Shown here in pieces: positions 13,479 through 27,100 of a stretch of 64,000 nt of DNA. The translations under genes and the position numbers were made by a program. Below the pieces are notes generated by a model. That model made no database searches. It was not told the DNA's origin and worked only from the letters and a program-made list of their open reading frames with translations. Origin of the DNA: Lycocorax pyrrhopterus obiensis (taxonomy: Eukaryota; Chordata; Aves; Passeriformes; Paradisaeidae); assembly GCA_014706295.1 (NCBI GenBank), contig JACSVZ010000002.1:21238757-21302756 (forward strand), written 5' to 3'. How positions within the stretch are numbered: position 1 is the first letter of the stretch; each line of letters opens with the position of its first letter.

Positions 13479-15534
13479 CGTATTATGCTGATTCATTGCC
13501 TGTATTTTGGGATCTTATATATTGGAGACTAGCATTTTTGTGCATAAAAGGAAGATATGTTATTTTCTGACTCTCTTTGCATAGGTTGGCTTTCTGCAGT
13601 GATTTTAATGAAGTATGTATTTCATATATATGTATGAAAAAAATCTGTATCGCACCTCGTCATCCCTCTTATCTCCTCCTCAATACAGCAGAGAGTCTTA
13701 TGTTTTTAACATTATTTTTCCCTCTCATCAATGAATCAGTTTGGCTTCAAAATTTGATATAGTTATTTATGAAAGCAAAACCCCTTGAAATTCCTACTAA
13801 AGCATCAATTTTTACATTTCGTTTGCGGACTTTCTTTTCCATTTCATTGCAGCTTTTACATAATTTTAAAAAATAGTACTTCTACATTGATTTGTACACA
13901 AAATAAGAGGAAATTCCGCCTTTTTCCCCCATAGGAATATTTTTGAGAAATACATTGATTTCTCTCATTGTTGGAACTATAGATGTAAGCTATGTGAAGG
14001 TTTTCATGGCTTGTATCTATTTCTAGCATTTCTGCAGAAATTTCTGCATTTCAGAGCAACACATTTCTGTATAAATGGGTGAAGGAGACATTAAGATAGA
14101 AAGCTGCTTGTAAAGTGCTGTAGAATTTTAAAAAAATTCTCTAAAAGCAAAATGACTAATAAAGGTTATTTCCCATGGATTTGTCTTACATTTGAATTCT
14201 GTAGTGTCCAGTAGTGCTCAAATCTAGATACACTACTTTGCAGAACACTTCCCTGAAAGCAGGCTCGATAGGAACTGCCCAGTTGCTCCTACAGGGGTGA
14301 GTCACTGTGCTCCAGAAATGCATGCCCAGGGAGGAAACTGGAAATTCTGGACCTATCAGTGAGATAATGGGCTGTTTAGAGACAGTGGACTGGTTTGAAG
14401 TGGGTGTTCAACATTATCCCTCCACGGCAAAGTGTTTGACTGATTGTGACAGGAGCTCTCCAGATGGGAATTTCAGGCAATGATGGAGATTCTCCCCAGG
14501 CGACAATTTGTATGCTCAAATGTGTTGATTAGTATCCTGATTGGAATGTCCTAGAGATGCCCAGGCTGTTTCCGCTGTAGAACTCATATGTGTGCATAGA
14601 TAAGACACTTGTTAATAGCTGAAACTGTTACTGCAGCTACAGAAATGTTCACATAACCTATTTTTTAATATGTAGTTAAGATATTTAAGAGTTGTTTTAT
14701 ATGTAGTTAACTCTGTGCTGGAGGTGGTCGTGTAGGACCATGAGCCAACCAGGTTAGAACTGAGCAGAGCAGCGGCTCTGGGAATCTCAACCCAGCCAAA
14801 GACACTGCTGCAAAGGCTCCTCCAGCAGAGATTCCTGTCACCACCAGACAGCCACTGGCAGTCATGTTTGAGGGATCTGATTCCTTATGCAAGTGTGTTT
14901 TATGCCAACAAACTTCCTGTTCATGCCTATGCAAAAGCTAGAAAGTCAGGATGTCTAACTGACCTTGTGAATTTTCCTTCTTTTTTCTTTACTGTCACTT
15001 TAACACATTGCAAAATACTCTGCTCTACTAGGTTGTATGGTAGTCATTCAAGTACTTTTATGGCAAGTAGGGACTAGAGCTTTGAACCTGTCCTTCTTCC
15101 ACCCTCTGGGTGAATGCTCTGGTGGATAGGTTCTTCTATGAAAGCTGAGTACTTTCTTTTTCTCTGATCATGTTTCCAAGTAAAAGTAGTCCTTTGTAAA
15201 TTGTGACCTCAGAAAATTTATTTTAACTCCCAAATATGATTAGATGGAAATACGTGCCAAGAGCTTAGGCAGAGCAAACCCCTTGTTGGATTAAGCTTCA
15301 TAAATTCTAAGTTGTGATTTATTGGTTGAATGTCTTTTATTTGGTGTTATACTTCCAATCTGAGTAATTTAAATTCCTTTTACTATAAATAAAAAGACAC
15401 AATTCAAGGATACTACTTCCAATAAATGATCCTATTTCTCTCCATTGATTACAATGACACCTTTGGGTAGCTAAGTTAGATGCTAGTATTTGCTTTGCAG
15501 ATATTGAAAGTTAGGCAAAATTTGCTCACCGGGT
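13479..15534. other. unique DNA between two CR1 copies
   Basis: No gene or repeat is recognised. The sequence is mostly AT-rich, with moderately GC-richer patches at 14270-14560 and 14710-14870 that do not resemble any repeat I know. ORFs of 60-75 codons are within chance expectation. Confidence 0.45.
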
Positions 15535-16130
15535 CCAAGGCTGGTTCAGAAAAAGCATTGCAAGCAGGTGCAGGAAGATGCTCCCCCCCTCTCTACTCAG
15601 CCCTGGTGAGACAGGTCTGCAGACCTGTGTCTGGTCCTGGGCTCCCCAGGACAAGAGAGACATGGACACACTACAGAGAGTCCAGAGAAGGGCCACAGCA
15701 ACGTTGAAGAGGTTGAAGCATCTGACACATGAGGAGAGGCTGAGAGAGCTGGGGCCATGCAGCCTGGAGAAGAAAAGGGTCTGGGGGGATGTTATCCAAG
15801 TCTATAAACAGATGAAGAGAAGGAGTAAAGAAGTTAAGACTGAGCTACAGTCCTCCCAGTGGCCCTCAGTGACGGGACAAGGGGCAATAGGCACAAAGAG
15901 AAATACAGGAAATTCTGCTTAAACATAAGAAAAAATTAATTTTTATTCTGCAGGTGGTCAAACACTGGCACAGGCTACTCAGATTGTTATGTCATCTTCG
16001 TCTGTAGAGATACTCAAAATCTGCCTGAACATGGCCCACAGCAACCTGGTGTAATTGACCCTGCTCTGAGCAGGAGGTTGGACTAGTCCATCTCCAGAGG
16101 TGCCTTCCCATAATTCTGTGGTTCTGTGGA
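15535..16130 (+). mobile_element. CR1 LINE fragment, divergent subfamily
   Basis: A second 5'-truncated CR1 copy in plus orientation. ORF2 C-terminal relics are readable (PLYSALVRQVCRPVSGPG, RDMDTLQRVQRRATATLK and HLTHEERLRELGPCSLEK) with frame changes between them. The untranslated 3' part ends in a CR1 tail of the type GGTTGGACTAGTCC ... CCTTCCCATAATTCTGTGG, followed by TTCTGTGG. Compared with the copy at 12610, it differs in wording and spacing, which suggests another CR1 subfamily and considerable age. Its start is approximate because similarity fades gradually. No coding capacity remains. Confidence 0.85.
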
Positions 16131-16821
16131 AATTATTCCAATTCATTCCATCTATGTTTAGTCTAGTAAACCTTCTTATATCGTATTTTGTTTCTTTTTA
16201 TAGTTTTTCCTTAATCTTAAGAAATGTGCCACATCTCTAGTATAACATTTCAAGAAATTTTTCTCATTTCAAAGATTTTGTGATATTCTTAAACTGACCT
16301 TCCCATAAAAATACTCATAAATAATGAACCTGAGAAAATTGCCTAACATTTAAGAAATTTACCTCATGTCACAAAAAAAAAGTAAAAGAAGCTTGGACTT
16401 CTGTTTGCAAGTCTGAATGTATCTAAATATGAGCGTCTTGTATCTGAATATACAAGTTAATCTTTTATGATCTTTGAAAAGGGCTTTATCTTGAAACCCT
16501 TTCTCAGGTAACAGAAATCATCTCTAACTAAAGATCAAGAGGAAAGTACTTTGAAGATATATTGCTACATTACGTAAATTTGAAAAATTTACTGTGCATT
16601 TGGAGCATGAATTTCATGCTGTGACCTAATTCTTGCCTACAAGTACACCATGAACACACAGAAAAAATGTAAAGATTATCTTTTGATCTCCAACTCTGTC
16701 TAATTAGGACAAAAGACTTGTTTTCAATAATAAAAACAAAACATGCCATAGGAGAAAATTGTGGATTGCTTTATTTTCATATGTGAAGATAAACCTCTAG
16801 GATACTCCTGCACAAAAGTTA
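16131..16821. other. AT-rich spacer between CR1 copies
   Basis: Very AT-rich sequence with short A and T runs. Nothing recognisable is present. Confidence 0.5.
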
Positions 16822-18185
16822 AAATCATAGAATCATAGAATGATTTGGATTGGGCGGGATCATTTAGTTCCAACACCCTGTCATGGGCAGGGACAACTTC
16901 CACTAGACCACATTGCTCAAATCCCCATCCAACCTGGCCTTGAACACTTCCAGGGATGGGGTAGTCATTTTCTAGACAGCCCATTCCAGTGTCTCATCAC
17001 CCTCACAGTAAAGAATTTCTTCCTAATAATGGGGTCATTGAAGACCCCCATGAGGACCAAGGCTTCTGAATGCAAGGCTGCTCCAATATGTCTCATCTGC
17101 TCGGTCTCATCTGCTCAGTCTTCCTGGTTAAGCGGCCTGTAGGAGACTCCCACTACAATGTCATCAGTCCCTGCCCTCCCTTTAATCCCGGCCCGCTTCT
17201 CTCCGTTCCCAGGCAGAGCTCCATGCACTCCAGCTGGTCATTGACACAGAGGGTGACACCTGCTCCTTGTCTCCCTACCTGTCCTTCTTAAAGAGCCTGT
17301 ATCCATCCATTCCAACACTGTGATCATAGGAGGCATCACACCACATCTGCACAACGCCAGTAAGAATATGGCCCTGCAGGCATGTGCATAGCTCTAACTC
17401 CTCTTGGTCATTCCCCATGGTGTGTGTATTTGCATAGAGGCATTTGAGTTGCCCCTCCCCGCCCCCAGTGAAACTGACTTACTGGCTGGAGTGGCTGGAA
17501 TTCTTTGTGCTGGTTTTCAGGTGCTTGCCTGCTGATGTGTGATCCCTCTGCGGGCTCTGGGCATCTGTTGCGGGCACTGGCATCATGCTCATGGGAGTGG
17601 GATGGATTGAGGTTTCCTGGTTTAAAGCCCATGGCTGAAGATGCTGTTCCTCTTCTCTGACAAACAGACCCCATCAGCCTCCAGCAGACCAGATTTCTCA
17701 ATGACAGTCCCACGGTCTGAAGTGGTCAAACCCTTGGCTGTGGTACCAGTCCTGTAACCACTTGTTGATTTGTCATTCAACTGGCTCTTTCAAACCCCTT
17801 CCCTTTGACCAGGAGGACTGATGAAAAACCACCTGCACTCCAGAGTTCCTTACCACTCCTCCCAGTGCTTTGCAATCCTTGGTACTCCTGAGGCTGCTCC
17901 TGGCTGTATCACTGGTGCCCACGTGAAACAACAGGTAACAGCAGCAGGTAACAGTCAGTGGACTGTCAGAGGCTTGGTAGTCTCTTGGTGGCATTCCTGA
18001 TATGAACACCAGGTAAGCATCACACCTCCCCAGAGGATGCATCAGGTCAGCAAATGGGTGCTCCATAACTCTCAGAAGAGAGTCACCTCCTACTATCACT
18101 CTGTACCTCTTTTGAATTGCTCTGGTTGTTATACAGGGAGCAGATCAGGGTGCCTTACTCAGCTCCAGCATCTCTCTCAATGTGT
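16822..18185 (-). mobile_element. CR1 LINE with internal deletion
   Basis: A minus-strand CR1 whose 3' end lies at 16822 (reverse complement of the ATTCTATGATT tail). Reading in its own direction, 18185 to about 17640 encodes the C-terminal half of ORF1, an SGNH/GDSL-type esterase domain. The GDSL block is kept (VGGDSLL, about 18093-18073), and the block-III-like HVGTSD appears where CR1 usually has HVGTND. Next, 17450-17030 encodes the N-terminal endonuclease of ORF2 (CLYANTHTMGNDQEELEL, then DGYRLFKKDRQG). In the conserved TETWWD motif the Glu reads Gln (VVQMWCD). At about 17028, after LVLMGVFNDP, the frame jumps directly to the CR1 3' end (RKKFFTVRVMRHWN). The rest of the endonuclease, the whole reverse transcriptase and most of the C-terminus are missing. 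Stops and frameshifts make it inactive. Confidence 0.9.
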
Positions 18186-21100
18186 GGTAAATTAAAATTA
18201 GATTTTCTAAGTCAAAATGTTCACAGAACAGCATCTTTGTTATATTATACTAAATGGAAGATGAAAAAGCAGTATTCCTAGTACTAGAAAAATAGGGCTT
18301 GGAGCTTCTGTCTTTGAACCACAGCAAAGTATTTGACTGAAATTCCAGAGAAGCAAATAATGCATCAAAAATGTTTGCAATACTTCCTCAGGTTACATAT
18401 GCAAAACAAACAAGGAGTTTACTTAACGTCGGCATAACTATTCTCCCTATTAGTTTTGATCAATTGCTTTGCGGTCATGTTCATTAGACAGCCTAATCTG
18501 AACTGCAATTAGATTTTATCCTTTTAAAAGACAAAGCAGAATCCCAAGCCATTAATTAAAGGGTCTGACTACAGTTGGTTACAAGATGGATGTTGCATAC
18601 CCTTTAGTGATGACTCAACTCAGCAAAACAGAGCACTTTAGTTTTAAGTGGCAAATATACCAGCATTAATTGAATGCAAGCTTTTGCTCTGGTACAGCTG
18701 GAGAAAAGGAAATAATTTCATGTGTGGATTCTTGAAGACATGAGATGCTAATGAGAACCATGTGAACAAGCTGGATTTACATAGGGCAAACTGCAAGTAT
18801 GAGGAAAACGTTTGAAATAGGGGAGAGTGATTAATACACAATTGTGCACCACTTATCGGTTGTTTTATTTCTCTCAGAAACTGAAAACCATTTAGTATTT
18901 GGTTTTCAGACCCACTGTATCTAATGGTGCAGTATCCCAATGGCAAAAACCAATTTATGGTACCTAAGAAATCAAAAAGCTCATTACTTTCTTACTGATT
19001 GCACCCCATGGGTGTTCCCCAGTCCTTGCTTTGTGGTAGGCTGCTCCCTCGTGCTATCCAAAGTGTAGGATATTCCCCTTTCAGATGTGACTGAACCCAT
19101 ATTCTTGGTCTCTCTCCTTCTAAAACCAGAAAGAGCCTTACAACAGTTGCTGATCTTTAAGATCTGAAGTCATCTGGCTAGACAATAAGCTGCACTCAGC
19201 CATTCACAAGACCATGTTATACCAAATACTCCAGGTTTATGTCTCAGCTTCTCCAAAGATTTCCTGTATGACCACAAATAAATCAGAGGCATTTTAACCA
19301 ATTTTGAAGGCAGGTTAATCATGGTACTTTTAATGTATGAGACTCAGGCTTTTGTGGCTAAAATGGCAGTATTTCTCAAACTCCCAGGGGTCTTGCAAGG
19401 CTCTCAGTACCTATGGTAACTGAGGAGAAGCACAAAATGTGAGGTTGGAGGTAAAAGTGAAATTTGGATGCAGTAACTAAAGTTTTAAAGGAATTTTCAA
19501 GGGATTTTTTTAAATTGAAAAGAAAAAAAGTCCAAATTTTTTAAAATGCAGGATTCACTGACACTATCATCTGGTATCTATTTGAATGTCTTTCCCTTTC
19601 CATGAGTTTGGAATAACAAGACTAGTACCTAGAAGCTTCAAAAGAAGGAAAAGCTGCTCACTGCTAGTGATGGAAAAAATATAATGCAGACCTTGGCAAT
19701 AAGGGCCTGCAGCTCTACCAGTCATCTCAGCATGTAGCCAGAGTTGCTAACTCAGCTATAAGGGAGCCAAAGCACACAGAGAGGCTTTTTTTTTAATTAG
19801 TTTATTGTCCATTATTAATAGGAAACCCACAGAAAATAAAAATACAAATTGTAGACAAACACAAAAGCCTATTTTTAGTCTGTGAGATATGAGAAGAAGG
19901 TACATTGCAGCCACAGGAGGTTATGTTCCATTCCTCTGAACTTTTCATCGTAAGTTTACCTTCACAGCTGTCTGCTGCATACACTCTGCCAGAAATGCTC
20001 TCTGACACTACCAAGTGTCCTTGCACTAGGCTGAGGGGATGGCAAAGAGAAGTCTTGCAGTCAGCTTGAGGAAGGTTGTCTGGCAGACATGTCCCCTAGG
20101 ATGAGACTGAAAATGAAGAAAGAGCTGGGTTCTCCCACGATAGCCAAACAGTGCAAAAAATCAGGAAAATCTTGGAACACCATCAAGAAAAGCAACAAAA
20201 CCAAACACAAAATTGAAAGAGCAAAGACAGGCTTTATGTCAGAGCAGCGTTTCTAGGACAGGGAGTCAGAATTAAATAAAAACTATATTTTTTTTGTTTT
20301 TAATGATTTTCCTGTAGATATTCACAGACCTTGGAAAAAAGGCTAGATACAAAACCTCTGGTTTATCTCTTTCTGATAGTGAGCAAAACGCTGAGCTGAG
20401 AGCACAGAGGTAAACCGAGGTTGTCTTCAGCAAACAACTGGCAGAGTACATTACGCCCAGACTTGTATGTGAAACATCACTCAACATTGGAGACAATTTG
20501 AGTAAATTCATCCATGAATAGAAGAAAAAAAGGGAAAATGCTGCTACTTTTCCTGGCTGTGGGGGATTTGCTACAGAACAAGTAGTTAATTTATTGATAA
20601 AGAGCTTTCTTGCTGAAAAATGTTTAAAGCAAAATATGGGAAAAGGTCTGTACTTTAACCTACTAAAAGAAAAGAATATTTACATAAACAGCACAAAACT
20701 TCTGATGTTACTATTCTAAGAAAAGAACATGTTGGATTTTCAGTTCGAAATTACTTCTATACTGACATTTAAGTTACTTAAAACATAGAAGTTGGAAGCA
20801 AAATGAAATATTTGAAACTATAGAAATGACAATTTCACCCATGTTATTGCTTCATGAAAATTCTCAATATTTTGATTTCTGTTATCTGTATGTTTTAAAT
20901 TTTCAACATTTCTGAACCTTTTTAGTACAAAGATATAATTTCTCCTCTTTATTCATTAACTCTTTTTGAATGTAATAATGAAGACATTTAAAGGGGTGCT
21001 TTCCCTGTGATTAAATATATTCCTTAGAGGAACTACATCCAACCTTAAAAGCAAGAAAATTATGCATTTGATTGAATATTCATGAAATTAAATCAGCATT

Positions 21101-24100
21101 TCCCCATTGACTTAAGTGACTTATATTTCTGGTACAACATGAAGGGCTTCACTTTCAGAAATGCAGATGTATTGTTGCATGTTTAAACACTCATAGGCAA
21201 GTAACTGCAAACTCTTCCACTGATCAAGAGTAGAGATTGTCCTCCCAGTCTTGCAGACTTTTACACATATTGGAAGATGACATGCATATTTGTGTGCCTA
21301 TCTATATATGCATCTATATGGAAAATAATATAAAGTATTTATACGTTTTTGACTGCAGCATCAGAACGAGCATGCTTTTCTCTCCTACAAGGAACACCAA
21401 AAAAACCCTAGAGATTGGTAGAAGCCTAGATTTGTTTGGGGTGTTTTGATATATTGCTGCCTACTTGCTCATTAGACAACTTCCCTCTTTCTAATTTATC
21501 ACTTTAACATCAGATTCAGCACAAAGAACCAGCCTGCATAAGGTAAAAAAAATAATTATAAATTCTACTGACCAGTTCACATTAGTGTGAGTGCTGGCAA
21601 CACTAAGGTGTTTCTATTTATCACCATTTGCTTTGATGGGGCACCATTCATTTCATTTATCATTTGATTCTTTTCAATTATTTCTTCTTGGGAAGAAGTA
21701 GAATCAGCATTATTTAGTTAGGATTGTGTTTGCCCAACAGGTTTTGTAAAGTTCACTAAAAGAAAACAGTCACTAGATACTTGTGCATTGGGTCTAGAGT
21801 TTTCCTTCAGTATCTGCCTATTTTGTGATTTAAAAACATATTTGTGTTTTTTAGTATTACAGGAAGCCAACACTGATTTAGGCATTTAAGCTCAAAAGAA
21901 TGTAGCAAAATTATATGACTATTTTTTTTCCAGCTTCAGGGTAATACATTTCTAACTGGCATAACAGCCAATTTGAAAATCTACCAAGGAACATTGCTGT
22001 ATACCTTACTGTTTGGGTTGAGGTTGTGGGGGGTTGAGTATTGTGTTGATTGGGGGTTTTTTCCCCAGTTTTGGAAGTGTTAGGAAACCTCAGTAAAGAT
22101 ATGGAACACATGATTGCAAAAATTAAATAAAAATGCCAAAATTAGCTCTACTGCTGCATGACCTGCTTAGGTGCACTGAATCATTATGGGTAATAAGTCT
22201 GTGCCACCTCTCACACCTCTTCTTCCCCTGCCATTACCTCTCCCAAGAAAATACTAAGAAAGGTGCATATATTCAAGGGACAACTTAGTTCAGGGAGGGA
22301 TCCTGGACTGTAAATCCCAAAGCAGTTCTCTCAGCATTTCTGCATAACTCCCTACCAACCAGCCGGATATGTTGGGCATCATGACTTTAAATCCTAACCT
22401 CCAGTTTTCTCTGGGAATTGCACTGCTGGATCCTGATATCTTAGGCAATAGCAACTGTCCCTTGTATCAGCACCCTTTCCTCAACCCCTTTGTGAATTTG
22501 AGCCTTACTCTTTAAGTACCAGAAGATGTAATATGGTGAATAAATACAAAAGTGGTGTCCAGAACGAGGTGAGAGTCAAATGTTAGATGTAAAATTACAA
22601 ATGTGAGTTAATACATTGCTAATGAGCTGCTCTTACTTTCAGTGAAAAATTTCTCAGAAAAAAAATTCTGGTTTTTTGTGACTCTGGGCTTCTCTTGCCA
22701 CAGTCCTGGGCACTTGAATGTTTAAGAACATTGAAAAGGAGATCCTCCCCTGAGAGTTGGCGCAGACACCAAGAAAAGAGTATGTGTGAGGGTCCAGAAC
22801 AAATTTAGGAACAGGGACAGGACTCGTCTCAGAGTGTTTAAATTATTACACTTGGAGGAAGAGGATTCTAACTTCGATGAAACTTTAACTATTCTTCTTT
22901 CAAATTTTTCATTTGGCCCTTTACAGGAGGTGGTCAAGGTCTTTCTGGGTGCCATTTTCAGATTGCCAGTTAATCACTTGGTGATCCCTGCAATTAAAGA
23001 CTTCTCTGTGTTTCACATACGAAAATGATGATAAGAACACCGAGAGGTTTAGAGGGGGCTTTGAGAGCCACAGAAGAGGAGCACAGTGTTTAACACTACC
23101 TTGTGAGACACAGGCCACACCTTAAGCTTCACAAACGTCTTGTTTTCTATGGGTAGCAAAGTGAGACAGGGAAAAAAACTACATTTAATTGTCAGAAATA
23201 AAAGCAATCTTCAACAGCTTTTTAAAGAAGGAATTGCACAAAGATATCCCTGAAGTAAGAAGGAAATTTTATGGAAATATTCATGCATGATCACAACATC
23301 TACACAGCCCTACCCAAAATTTCTGTGCCAGAAACCCTCTGGAAGCGAAGCCTGGTCCTGTTTGACTCCAGGACTCCTGTCTGTAACAAAACATCAACCA
23401 AACTCACGGAAAATAGTATTGCCTGCATCCTCAACCTCTCTAAATACTTGGAAACGGTTGGGATTAGAGGTCAGGAATGTATCTGCCTCTATGTTTCGTT
23501 TGTTTGCAAAACAGGGACTCATGGGGGCACAGCAGGGAAACTGGCCCTCCATCTGTTGTGCAGAGCTATGGGTTTTTTTCTGCAAGGTATACAAGAAACA
23601 ACCAACACTTCATTAGGAGAGCACAATTTGACCTTCACTTTAAATATGCCTTAGTTTGCCTAAGAAGCTACAGCTTGAGGTTCCCAACCTCACCAACACT
23701 GTACTGAAAAGACAAAATTGTCACAAAAAACCCCTAGTTTGTGCACCACCAGAAACATCTTGAAAGATCACATGGAACCTACGAGTTCTGAGTTTTATTC
23801 CCATCTCTTACATGGTGTTTTCATAGGCTATAGGAGTGATGTCATAGACAAAGTCACTGACATATTCTGGGCCTTGCAATGCATGGAGAACAGGGATGAT
23901 TTACATAAAAAGTAGGATACAGAATCAAGTTCCTCTTTGAATATTGGTTCAAAGGCTTGGAAAGGCAGATTCTTTTCTGTTCAGAACATAGATGTTAGAT
24001 GATTTTTACAAAAGTCTCTAATAATTTATAATCAAACTCAGGTGTTCCCCCCTTATACACTGCCCAGTCTTTATCTTCAAATTCCTATAAGGATTTGCAG

Positions 24101-27100
24101 AATTTTGGGACAGTTTCCTTCCCAGGGAGATACCAGCTCTGCCCCCGTCCCACCCTTACACTACCCCAAGACAGCTGCCAGGACACAACTTGGCTCATCA
24201 CCAGATCACCCTCTCTGCCTCAAACCTTTGATGCGATGTTTCCGACACAAAACAAAACTACCCAATTATTTGGTCAAAACTCCCCTACCTTGGGCAGTGA
24301 GGAGTAGGTTAAGGAAAGGGGAGAGGAAGAGGCAGATGGGTATGGAGAAAAGGTATAGGGATTTTTGTTGATTATACCTCTTAGACTTTTTGAGGTACCT
24401 GGATAGAATTGTTGTACAAGCCATGATTGTGTTAGACAAACAGATTCTATACATTGAGTCTGTGAAAGGGCACAATCTGCCAGACGTTCCCCATCAAAAG
24501 AACTGAACGTGCTTCTAACTAAAGTTTTCTTCATAAATACTTTCCTTCTCCAAAGGGCAGCATCTGGACTTTAGAGTGCTATCATAAAGCCTATCTTTTG
24601 GGGTACAAGATGTACAGCATAGGAGTAGTTTAGATAGTAAACCTGGCAGGCTATTAGACATCAGGAAAAATACCAAAGGAAAGAACAAGCGCAATTAATA
24701 AAACATAAAACATTCGTTCCATAAAAATCTAGAATATCATCATTACTGCTTCAAATTAGTTGAAGAGTAATTATCCCCAAGATGATCCAGCACCTTCTAC
24801 ATCTTGCTTGCAAAAGTTTGACAAAACAGGAAGGAGCTGATAAAGATAAGGATATTAAACTCTGCTGGATTAATAAGGGCGAAAGAATGAAAATAAATTA
24901 TTTTATGTGGAATGACAATACAAACAAAATTGGACAGCTCCAGTTATCTGTGTTGCGAATGTGCACATGCAAGTATCTGAACCGCAGTGAAGGTGACCTT
25001 GCATAGTCTCATCTGATAGAAAAGCAGACTAAAATTCCTATTTATCCCAACTATTGTCATTACTACTTTCAATAAACAATACAAACCTAGTGGAAGAGTC
25101 CAGCTGATTGTTTACGTGAGTAAATGCTTGATTTGCTGAAATTGTGCTGCCTTTTGTGCTGAGGTGATTTAGAAAAAGAATTTATTGAACACTTTTAGAG
25201 GCATAGGAATGCTTTGTGAACAGGCTGGAAAAAGTCCTTATGAAGCTTTACTTTAAAGAAGGTCTTCTCACGAGATTTGTAACACAGGATTCAATATCAT
25301 AAATATTTCCACCTTTTATCTGTGATAAGGAAAAAAGAACATATCTATATCCCAGTGATGTAAAGGCAGCAGAAAATCCAAGGTTAAGATTGTCTTTGAG
25401 GCGTATTCCTCCCGTGGCAAGACCAGGTGAGATTTACTGAGGACAGTGTGTGCCCCACACAGGGGCAAATGTGGTGAGCTCCACAACCCTTCGGTGCACT
25501 GAGCCAGTGCAGGTCAGGTACAGCAGAGGAGAAGACACCTCTTCCTTGCAAGAAAAAAACAGGAGTGGGGGAGAATGTGCTGAGAGTGTATAGAGAATGT
25601 GAAAGGAAAGAAAGATGGGCTGCTGGATGCCCTTCCTTCCCACCAGATCCTGAGAAGAACAATACTGTGCTCTATACTGTGCTAAAACATGACATTTAGA
25701 CTTAAGCACTTTAAACAGTCCCCTGGGCTATGTTGAGGGTGCAGAACAGCTGTATGTATAATTAAGTAAAGCTAATTACAATAAATTAATTTAACTAGAA
25801 AGTCAGTCACAGCTTTTATTCCTAAAAGTTGTTGCCAGACTTGAAACTGCTGCAGGGCAAAATGCTGGGCCACCACAGATTGTCAGAGATGCAGTCACTC
25901 AGTTTTATTTTTAAAACTAAATTTGTAACCGGAAAATGTTGGAGTAATGGGAAGGTTCTTCATGTATTCCAAATTTAGCAACTAGACAAGGCTGCTGATC
26001 TCTCTGGGATAATTGTAGCACTGAGGTACATGCCTTCTCTTTCTCTTGGCTACAGACGACTGCTGAATGCTCAAGTTGGCACCAGAACATGGTGTGAATG
26101 TTTCCTTTGCCCATCTACCAAGCCATGCCTGCACAACTCTACTCTAAAACTGTCACAGGTGCAAAAACTTTTGTTCTACCTCAGCTTTTAAACACAACAC
26201 GGAGTCCCCTGAAAATGCAGTCCAGCTCCAGGAAAGTCAGCAGAGTTATATAAATAGGCTTTTGGTGAGTCCTGTCAGAGAGAAGGATTTGCCTACCCAT
26301 TTACTGAGATTCCTGTTTCAAGTCGTGCCAGGGAAAAAGAGGCAACCTGCCAGGAGCAAGCCTTATTCTATTGCAACTGGTGGAGAATGTAATGCAACAG
26401 ATAAATGGTAGATAGCTTGGATTTACGGTGGAATCACTGTCTTGAGGATCAACTGCAGGAAGAACAACATACAGTATTGTTTGCAAAAGTTTCCTGAAGA
26501 AAATGCTGGGCAGAATTTGGCTCTAGCTGAGGAAATGTGTGAAGTTCAAAACCCTGGAGTCAAGGTAAAGACACCATGAAAGTGTCACTGTAGCTTGCCT
26601 TTATCTTACTTCTTCCCAGAACATCTGCTGCTGTCCACTCTCAGAAAAAGGATAGTGGGCTGGAAGGATCTTTAAACTCACCTTATATGAGTATGATGAT
26701 TGCACAGTCTGCTCCTTCAATTGCAGGATGTATTCAGGAAGGAACACATTGTGGTTCAGCTGGCACACAGCAAAGAGAAGCCAAAGGCTGTGAAAATTCC
26801 TCCTGTGCCTCAGCACTGGATGCTGGAGTTAAAGACCAGATTGTGAGAGGGAGAGCGATCTTTCTTTGCAGAGTAATGACTTTACTTTGTGCAAAGAGAA
26901 AGGAATTACATTGGCAGAAGCTTTGATTTTCCCTTTTCCCCACAACAAGGCAGTTCCCCGTGCTAGCAAATATAGACTGCTCCATGCATCACTGCCTCAA
27001 AGGGCTCCCTCCTCTCCAAGCCTCTCCTGGAACAGTGCAAAAAATTCCCCTCCATTGCCCCAAATTGGGGCAAAACATGGGGTGAGGCTCTTAGCAGCAA

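Noticed and set aside
23101..23142. Minus-strand segment with strong acceptor (TTGCTACCCATAG) ending at a GTAGTG donor
   Set aside because: The phase does not fit the neighbouring candidates and the donor is weak.
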